From Holdemanella sp. MSK.7.32 (GTDB taxonomy: Bacteria > Bacillota_I > Bacilli_A > Erysipelotrichales > Erysipelotrichaceae), in contig NZ_JANFYN010000034.1 in NCBI RefSeq assembly GCF_024460475.1, positions 1 through 24,484 on the forward strand: DNA of 24,484 nt, read 5' to 3'. This document shows, in pieces, positions 20,413-24,484 of this stretch (positions are counted from its first letter, which is position 1; each line of letters starts with the position of its first letter). The position numbers and the translations under genes were made by a program. Under the pieces are notes generated by a model. That model worked only from the letters and a program-made list of their open reading frames with translations, did no database searches and was not told where the DNA came from.

Positions 20413-21136
20413 TATTTTAAAAGCAGAACATCAAAAAGCCAAAAGAACCATGCGAAAAAAGTTTATCTGGGGATTTCCTCTTCTTACATTTGTCATGGCA
20501 TTTATATTTACTCTTGGGATGACAAATGCTTATGCAGAAAGTGTTTGGAACTGGTGGTATACACTTTTGCTGCCGGGGATGATTGCTCTATTTTGTTATC
20601 TTTCTGTGGCGCAGGAGAAAAAGATAAAATACTATCATTTAATGACTATTCCCACAGACAGAAGAAAATTGTTGCTGGGGAAAATTATTTATATTGGGTA
20701 CATGATTTTGTTTTCTAATGTGATTGTGTTTGCAGGAGCAACGCTTGGAGGCTTTCTTCTAACGACACATGTTCCAGTTGGAGGAGCGCTGATTGCGGTA
20801 TTGTTTCTGACGGTTTCTGAGTTATGGGAGATTCCGGTAGCTTTATTTTTAAGTGAACGATTTGGAATGATTGTAAACCTGTTCGTCTGCCTATTTATTA
20901 CCGTCAGCGGTGTGGTAATATCACAAACTAGAATCTGGTATGTACTTGTTTCTGCAATCCCTATGCGAATGATGTGTCCGTTGCTTCATGTTTTACCAAA
21001 TGGACTTGCCGCAGAAGCAGGGAATCCTCTTTTGGATACGGGAGTCATTGTTCCGGGAATGTGTCTCTCAATCATCTGGTTTGTTTTTGTAACGGTTCTG
21101 TTTTTGAAATGGTTTGAGAGAAGAGAGGTGAAATAA
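20405..21136 (+). CDS. Lantibiotic immunity ABC permease (MutE/EpiE, LanE-like)
   Basis: A membrane subunit of 243 aa with six likely helices. The LanE/MutE pattern is visible: a basic cytoplasmic start (NILKAEHQKAKRTMRKKFIW), a first helix, then the extracellular-face motif SVWNWWYTLLLPG and the following helix with ALFCYLSVAQEKKIKYYHL. AGGTGA (20394-20399), inside the end of the ATPase gene, lies six bases before the ATG at 20405; the GTG at 20396 would overlap this site and was rejected. With the next gene it should form the heterodimeric pore of the peptide exporter. Confidence 0.88.
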   Translation: MVNILKAEHQKAKRTMRKKFIWGFPLLTFVMAFIFTLGMTNAYAESVWNWWYTLLLPGMIALFCYLSVAQEKKIKYYHLMTIPTDRRKLLLGKIIYIGYMILFSNVIVFAGATLGGFLLTTHVPVGGALIAVLFLTVSELWEIPVALFLSERFGMIVNLFVCLFITVSGVVISQTRIWYVLVSAIPMRMMCPLLHVLPNGLAAEAGNPLLDTGVIVPGMCLSIIWFVFVTVLFLKWFERREVK

Positions 21137-21137
21137 G

Positions 21138-21878
21138 ATGATTGGAAGATCTCTTAATGCAGACTTGCGAAAGATGAAAGGAACATCTGTGATTCTGGCA
21201 CACTTACTGATTCCGATTATAACCAGCGTTATATTTTTAATATATTACTTTTTTTCACCATGGAATGAAAATATGAAAGTGATTGCATTTTATCAGGCAA
21301 TAGGAGCAGGACTTCCGGTACTTATTGGAATTTTTACAGCAAGTGTGATGGAACAGGAACAAAATGCAGGTGATTTTCAAAATCTGTTGTCTTTACCAGA
21401 TAAACCTGCAGCATTTTTATCGAAACTGTTGATGCTACTGGTTTTGTGTCTGTGCTCTATCCTATTGACAGCAATCATATTCGGAATTGGATTTGGAAGA
21501 ATCGCATCAAGCGATATCGAAATCATGAAAGGATGTATATTTGCAGCATTGCTGCTGTGGGGAAGTAGTGTTCCACTTTATCTGTGGCAGCTGATTCTAG
21601 CTTTTCAGTTTGGAAAAGGGGTATCCATTGGAGCAGGGATTATATCAGGACTAATTAGTGCATTGATGCTTACCGGACTTGGAGATTATGTGTGGAAATA
21701 TGTATTTGTCTGCTGGACGGGTAGAGTACCATATACTTATCTGCAATCTGTATTGGGAGAAACTAGTGTAGGTGAATGGTTGTCATTCATACCAGGTTGC
21801 TTAATATTTACAGGGATTAGTATGGTATACTATTTTTGGTGGGTAAACCACTGGGAAGGAAACAGAATATCGGAATAG
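21138..21878 (+). CDS. Lantibiotic immunity ABC permease (MutG, LanG-like)
   Basis: The second membrane subunit, 246 aa, six likely helices. It begins with NADLRKMKGTSVILAHLLIP, as LanG proteins do, and has the charged loop SVMEQEQNAGDFQNLLSLPD (the E-Q-E-x-x-A-G-x-F element of this family) after the second helix. GAGAGGTGA (about 21121-21131) precedes the ATG; the upstream permease stops one base before. It stops 14 bases before the response-regulator start, so all five genes are probably one transcript. Confidence 0.87.
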   Translation: MIGRSLNADLRKMKGTSVILAHLLIPIITSVIFLIYYFFSPWNENMKVIAFYQAIGAGLPVLIGIFTASVMEQEQNAGDFQNLLSLPDKPAAFLSKLLMLLVLCLCSILLTAIIFGIGFGRIASSDIEIMKGCIFAALLLWGSSVPLYLWQLILAFQFGKGVSIGAGIISGLISALMLTGLGDYVWKYVFVCWTGRVPYTYLQSVLGETSVGEWLSFIPGCLIFTGISMVYYFWWVNHWEGNRISE

Positions 21879-21892
21879 AATCGAGGGTAACT

Positions 21893-22555
21893 ATGGCAAA
21901 AATACTGGCAGTTGATGATGAACCGGCAATTTTGGAAATGATAGAAAGCATTTTGAATAAGGATGGACATCTGGTTACCAAAGTAAGTAATCCACTAAAA
22001 ATTAATATGGAAGAATTACATCGTTATGACCTGATTTTACTGGACATTATGATGCCTGGAATTGACGGCTTCGAATTATGCAAAAGAATTAGGATACTTG
22101 TGGATTGTCCGATTTTGTTTCTTACGGCAAAAACGGAGGAAAACAGTCTGGTAAACGGACTTTCTTTAGGAGCAGATGATTATATTTCAAAGCCATTTGG
22201 AGTGATGGAACTTCGGGCAAGGATCAATGCACATCTTAGAAGAGAGCACAGGGAACATTCTGTCAGGATGGTTTTAGGGAGAGTCTGCATTCAGATGTCA
22301 CAAAAGAAACTGTTGATGGATGATAAAGAACTTCCGTTTACGAAAGCAGAGTACGAAATCTGTGAATTTCTGGCTAAAAACAGAGGACAGGTTTTCTCGA
22401 AGGAACAGATATTGGAAGCGGTCTTTGGCTTTGACAATGAGAGTAATGACAGTACTATAATCACGCATATCAAAAATATAAGAGCAAAATTTGCGGATTA
22501 TGATTATATGCCGATAAAAACAGTCTGGGGGATTGGATATAAATGGGAAGAGTAA
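21893..22555 (+). CDS. OmpR-family response regulator of the resistance operon
   Basis: A DNA-binding response regulator, 220 aa. The receiver domain has the acidic pair Asp8-Asp9, phospho-acceptor Asp51 (LLLDIMMPG), Thr78 and Lys100 (SKPFG). The C-terminal winged helix runs from about residue 125 with FTKAEYEICEFLAKNRGQVF and NIRAKFADYDYMPIKTVWGI, then GYKWEE. GAGGG (21883-21887) is five bases before the ATG at 21893; the longer frame from 21836 overlaps the permease and lacks a start signal. It is expected to activate the ABC operon when the adjacent kinase senses peptides, as CprR or NsrR-like regulators do (family knowledge). Confidence 0.92.
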   Translation: MAKILAVDDEPAILEMIESILNKDGHLVTKVSNPLKINMEELHRYDLILLDIMMPGIDGFELCKRIRILVDCPILFLTAKTEENSLVNGLSLGADDYISKPFGVMELRARINAHLRREHREHSVRMVLGRVCIQMSQKKLLMDDKELPFTKAEYEICEFLAKNRGQVFSKEQILEAVFGFDNESNDSTIITHIKNIRAKFADYDYMPIKTVWGIGYKWEE

Positions 22556-23919
22556 AGAGAAGCAATGCACTCAGCTGGATTTTTATGAGATATGTACTGG
22601 TCATGCTTGGATCATTAGTAGGTTTGGTGATTGTTGCTTGGCTGCTGCTGTCCCTTTTGATTAGTGTGGGCTGTATTTATCCGGCAAATTATGCAGAGCA
22701 AAAGATTAATGAAGCATATGATACGATTCTACGTGCAGATAAAGTGACTGCTGAGATGATTCCCGCACTTTGTGATTATGTAATCTTTTCAGAGAATGGA
22801 GAGAAAATAGGTGGAGATCTGTCAGAACAATACGAACAGATAGCATGGAACGTTGCAAAGTACGGAAACGCATCCGGGAAATATTTTTATAAAGTAATTG
22901 TAAGGGAAAATGAATTTGTTGTATTGCAATATCGCCTGACACCTCAATATCATTCAGCTTTTTTGAGGGAGCATTTTATAGAACCACAGAATGTGATGAG
23001 TATTATGTCTGTGATTGGAGCGGTAGCGATTATCATCATTCCGTCCATACGTTTTGGAAAAAGAATCAAAAAGCAGATGCAGCCTGTATTAGACGCAATT
23101 GGACAAATAAAGAATCAAAATCTGGAATATGAGACATCCTGTTCCGGTATCAAAGAGTTTGATGACTGTTTATCGGCAATCGATGATATGCGAGATGCAT
23201 TGCGAGAATCTTTAGAAAAGCAGTGGAAAACAGAGCAGGAAAAGAAACAGCAGATGTCTGCTTTGGCGCATGATATTAAAACACCTCTTACGATTGTACG
23301 GGGAAATGCAGAACTACTTTCAGAGACTGAACTGACCACAGAACAGAAGAAAAATATCACTTATGTTTTGAACGGCACAACACAGATACAAAGTTATGTA
23401 AAACAGTTGATAGATGTCACAAAATCATGGAATTGCAGTGATGTTATCTATACAACGGTGAGGTTAGAAGATTTTTTCGCAGATATAAAGGAACAGGCAC
23501 TCGGACTGGTAGAAATCTATCACCAGAAGATAGATTGGAAGGCGGAACAAAGTGATAAAAAGGTAACGATTGCTTATGATCCAATGTTCCGAGCCGTAAT
23601 GAATGTGATTCAGAATGCAGTGGAGCATACAAAAGAAAATGGAATCATTTATATTGACGCAAAGGAGCAGGATGGTCGGCTGACATTCATTGTGGAGGAT
23701 AGCGGATCAGGATTTACAAAAGAAGCATTATTGCATGGCACAGAGCAGTTTTTTATGGATGACACAAGTAGAAATGGCGAAGCCCATTATGGGATGGGAC
23801 TATTTTTTGCAAAAACTGTGGCTGAAAAATATGGTGGAAGTATTAAACTTTCAAATTCTGAAAATACAGGTGGGGCGAGGATAGAAATATTTTTCCTGAG
23901 TAGTCAAGAAACAAGCTAA
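22543..23919 (+). CDS. Sensor histidine kinase of the resistance operon
   Basis: A membrane sensor kinase, 458 aa. Helix 1 lies at about residues 17-42, an extracellular domain of roughly 105 residues follows, then helix 2 at about 151-170. The HisKA domain has the phospho-acceptor His243 in SALAHDIKTPLTIV; the ATPase domain has the N box (MNVIQNAVEHTKENG), G1 (VEDSGSGF) and G2 (GMGLFFAKTVAEKYGG). The extracytoplasmic loop is larger than in BceS-type kinases, consistent with direct sensing as in CprK/LanK types. It overlaps the response-regulator gene by 13 bases. A double hairpin terminator follows. Confidence 0.92.
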   Translation: MGRVKRSNALSWIFMRYVLVMLGSLVGLVIVAWLLLSLLISVGCIYPANYAEQKINEAYDTILRADKVTAEMIPALCDYVIFSENGEKIGGDLSEQYEQIAWNVAKYGNASGKYFYKVIVRENEFVVLQYRLTPQYHSAFLREHFIEPQNVMSIMSVIGAVAIIIIPSIRFGKRIKKQMQPVLDAIGQIKNQNLEYETSCSGIKEFDDCLSAIDDMRDALRESLEKQWKTEQEKKQQMSALAHDIKTPLTIVRGNAELLSETELTTEQKKNITYVLNGTTQIQSYVKQLIDVTKSWNCSDVIYTTVRLEDFFADIKEQALGLVEIYHQKIDWKAEQSDKKVTIAYDPMFRAVMNVIQNAVEHTKENGIIYIDAKEQDGRLTFIVEDSGSGFTKEALLHGTEQFFMDDTSRNGEAHYGMGLFFAKTVAEKYGGSIKLSNSENTGGARIEIFFLSSQETS

Positions 23920-23937
23920 ATAGACCGCAATTAAGCT

Positions 23938-23986
23938 ATGTAAAAGAAATTTTACATGCTTTTATCTAATATGTAAAAGCCTTTTT
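23938..23986 (+). terminator. Double hairpin terminator of the resistance operon
   Basis: ATGTAAAA-GAAA-TTTTACAT (23938-23957) is followed by GCTTTTA (23958-23964) paired with TAAAAGC (23974-23980) and five T. The second hairpin is the canonical terminator. ATGTAAAAG occurs twice, so alternative pairings are possible. Confidence 0.72.
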
Positions 23987-24109
23987 AATAGACATTACTA
24001 CTAAGTTTACAATTTACGGATTATTCAAAATGGAAAATGATTTCTTTTTTTACCATTACTACAGTATTGATTCTGTATAGTATATATGCATGATACGGAG
24101 CAAATCATT

Positions 24110-24178
24110 ATGTGTATTTTAGACATAATTTTTATTAGTTTCTGTTATTGGTATTATAAGAAAAAAGAAGCTAAATAG
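24110..24178 (+). CDS. Possible micro-ORF (22 aa), hydrophobic
   Basis: Encodes MCILDIIFISFCYWYYKKKE plus two residues: a short hydrophobic stretch with a basic tail, as in small membrane peptides. CGGAG (24096-24100) is nine bases before the ATG. It lies after the operon's terminator. The rest of 23987-24218 shows no other feature. Could be chance. Confidence 0.25.
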   Translation: MCILDIIFISFCYWYYKKKEAK

Positions 24179-24218
24179 ATCAAAATACTGCAACTTAATA
24201 GGCTATTAGAAAAAGAAT

Positions 24219-24484
24219 CTATTGTAGCTTATCTTTGATAGCAATTTTCGGTATCAGCATTTTCTGAACAACATCAACTTCGAAACGTTGCCCAGCTTTT
24301 TTTGCGATTACATTTCGAACGCCTGGGTAACCAAATAATCTAGGGGTTTCCAAGAAATATCTAGGGGTCAATTTAGGGGACTGATGCCATATCGGTATGA
24401 ACCTATAGACCCCTAGATTTGTTTTTAATGTAAGCGCCAAGTAATATGCTGGATTGAAAATTATTTCAAAAAAATCGACAATTA
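24219..24484 (-). CDS. Unrecognised partial reading frame at the right edge
   Basis: A minus-strand frame is open from the window edge to a stop at 24219, at least 88 codons. It reads as plausible protein (IVDFFEIIFNPAYYLALTLK, later LFGYPGVRNVIAKKAGQRFE, then VDVVQKMLIPKIAIKDKL), with an internal TPRYF/TPRLF repeat caused by the DNA repeats at 24337-24380. No family is recognised and the true start, if any, lies beyond the window. It may be a real gene end or a chance frame inside a repeat-bearing element. Confidence 0.3.
   Translation of the reverse strand, partial: IVDFFEIIFNPAYYLALTLKTNLGVYRFIPIWHQSPKLTPRYFLETPRLFGYPGVRNVIAKKAGQRFEVDVVQKMLIPKIAIKDKLQ
24337..24419. repeat. Repeated TCTAGGGGT motifs
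   Basis: TCTAGGGGT occurs at 24339-24347 and 24360-24368, 21 bases apart, with a degenerate copy TTTAGGGGA at 24372-24380 and an inverted copy at 24409-24417. The outer copies form an 11-bp inverted repeat (AATCTAGGGGT at 24337-24347, ACCCCTAGATT at 24409-24419). Such an array could be a protein-binding region or the end of a mobile element. Confidence 0.5.

Noticed and set aside
20405..21878. Bacitracin-type BceAB transporter
   Set aside because: There are two separate six-helix permeases of LanE/LanG type and no large ten-helix BceB-like permease with an extracellular domain.

Overview
The window is AT-rich, with strong AGGAGG-type ribosome binding sites, short intergenic gaps and many hairpin-plus-T-run terminators. 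This points to a low-GC Firmicute. The mix of genes (YolD/Y-family polymerase, HscC-type Hsp70, YitT, ROK glucokinase, lantibiotic-type ABC resistance operon) suggests a gut member of the Erysipelotrichia; that placement is inference. No rRNA, tRNA or CRISPR array was seen.

Layout. (1) 1-3546: a small membrane-anchored unknown, a YolD-like protein, a convergent Y-family DNA polymerase, a LexA-like self-cleaving repressor and a histidine phosphatase. The yolD-like and polymerase promoters carry the same 28-bp element directly over their -35 boxes, so they look like one DNA-damage regulon. (2) 3547-7795: an accessory stretch with an orphan DinJ antitoxin, a hairpin resembling an IS200/IS605 right end, a GNAT acetyltransferase, a divergent cupin/HxlR pair, a zinc alcohol dehydrogenase with a doubtful N-terminus, and a complete RelB/RelE-type toxin-antitoxin pair with a palindromic operator. 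(3) 7898-10266: a YitT membrane protein, a small membrane ORF overlapping a frameshifted gene, and an EamA transporter whose promoter suggests a leaderless mRNA. (4) 10309-13219: small membrane proteins leading into an HscC-type Hsp70 and a tail-anchored J-domain protein (HPE instead of HPD), translationally coupled. (5) 13319-15672: two tandem paralogues of unknown function and a ROK glucokinase. (6) 15749-18844: cardiolipin synthase (minus strand), preceded by about 880 bases without an intact gene. That stretch holds two candidate minus-strand structured RNAs, each with its own promoter and terminator-like hairpin, and then decayed gene fragments. (7) 18845-23919: a SAM methyltransferase followed by a five-gene lantibiotic/cationic-peptide resistance operon: LanF-type ATPase, LanE- and LanG-type permeases, OmpR-family response regulator and histidine kinase. 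(8) The right edge has terminators, a tiny ORF, and an unrecognised minus-strand reading frame that runs off the window and contains repeated TCTAGGGGT motifs.

The strongest candidates for something undescribed are the shared promoter element of the polymerase/YolD regulon and the RNA upstream of cls, whose extended -10 promoter has a Crp/Fnr-like palindrome centred about 41 bases upstream of the predicted start.
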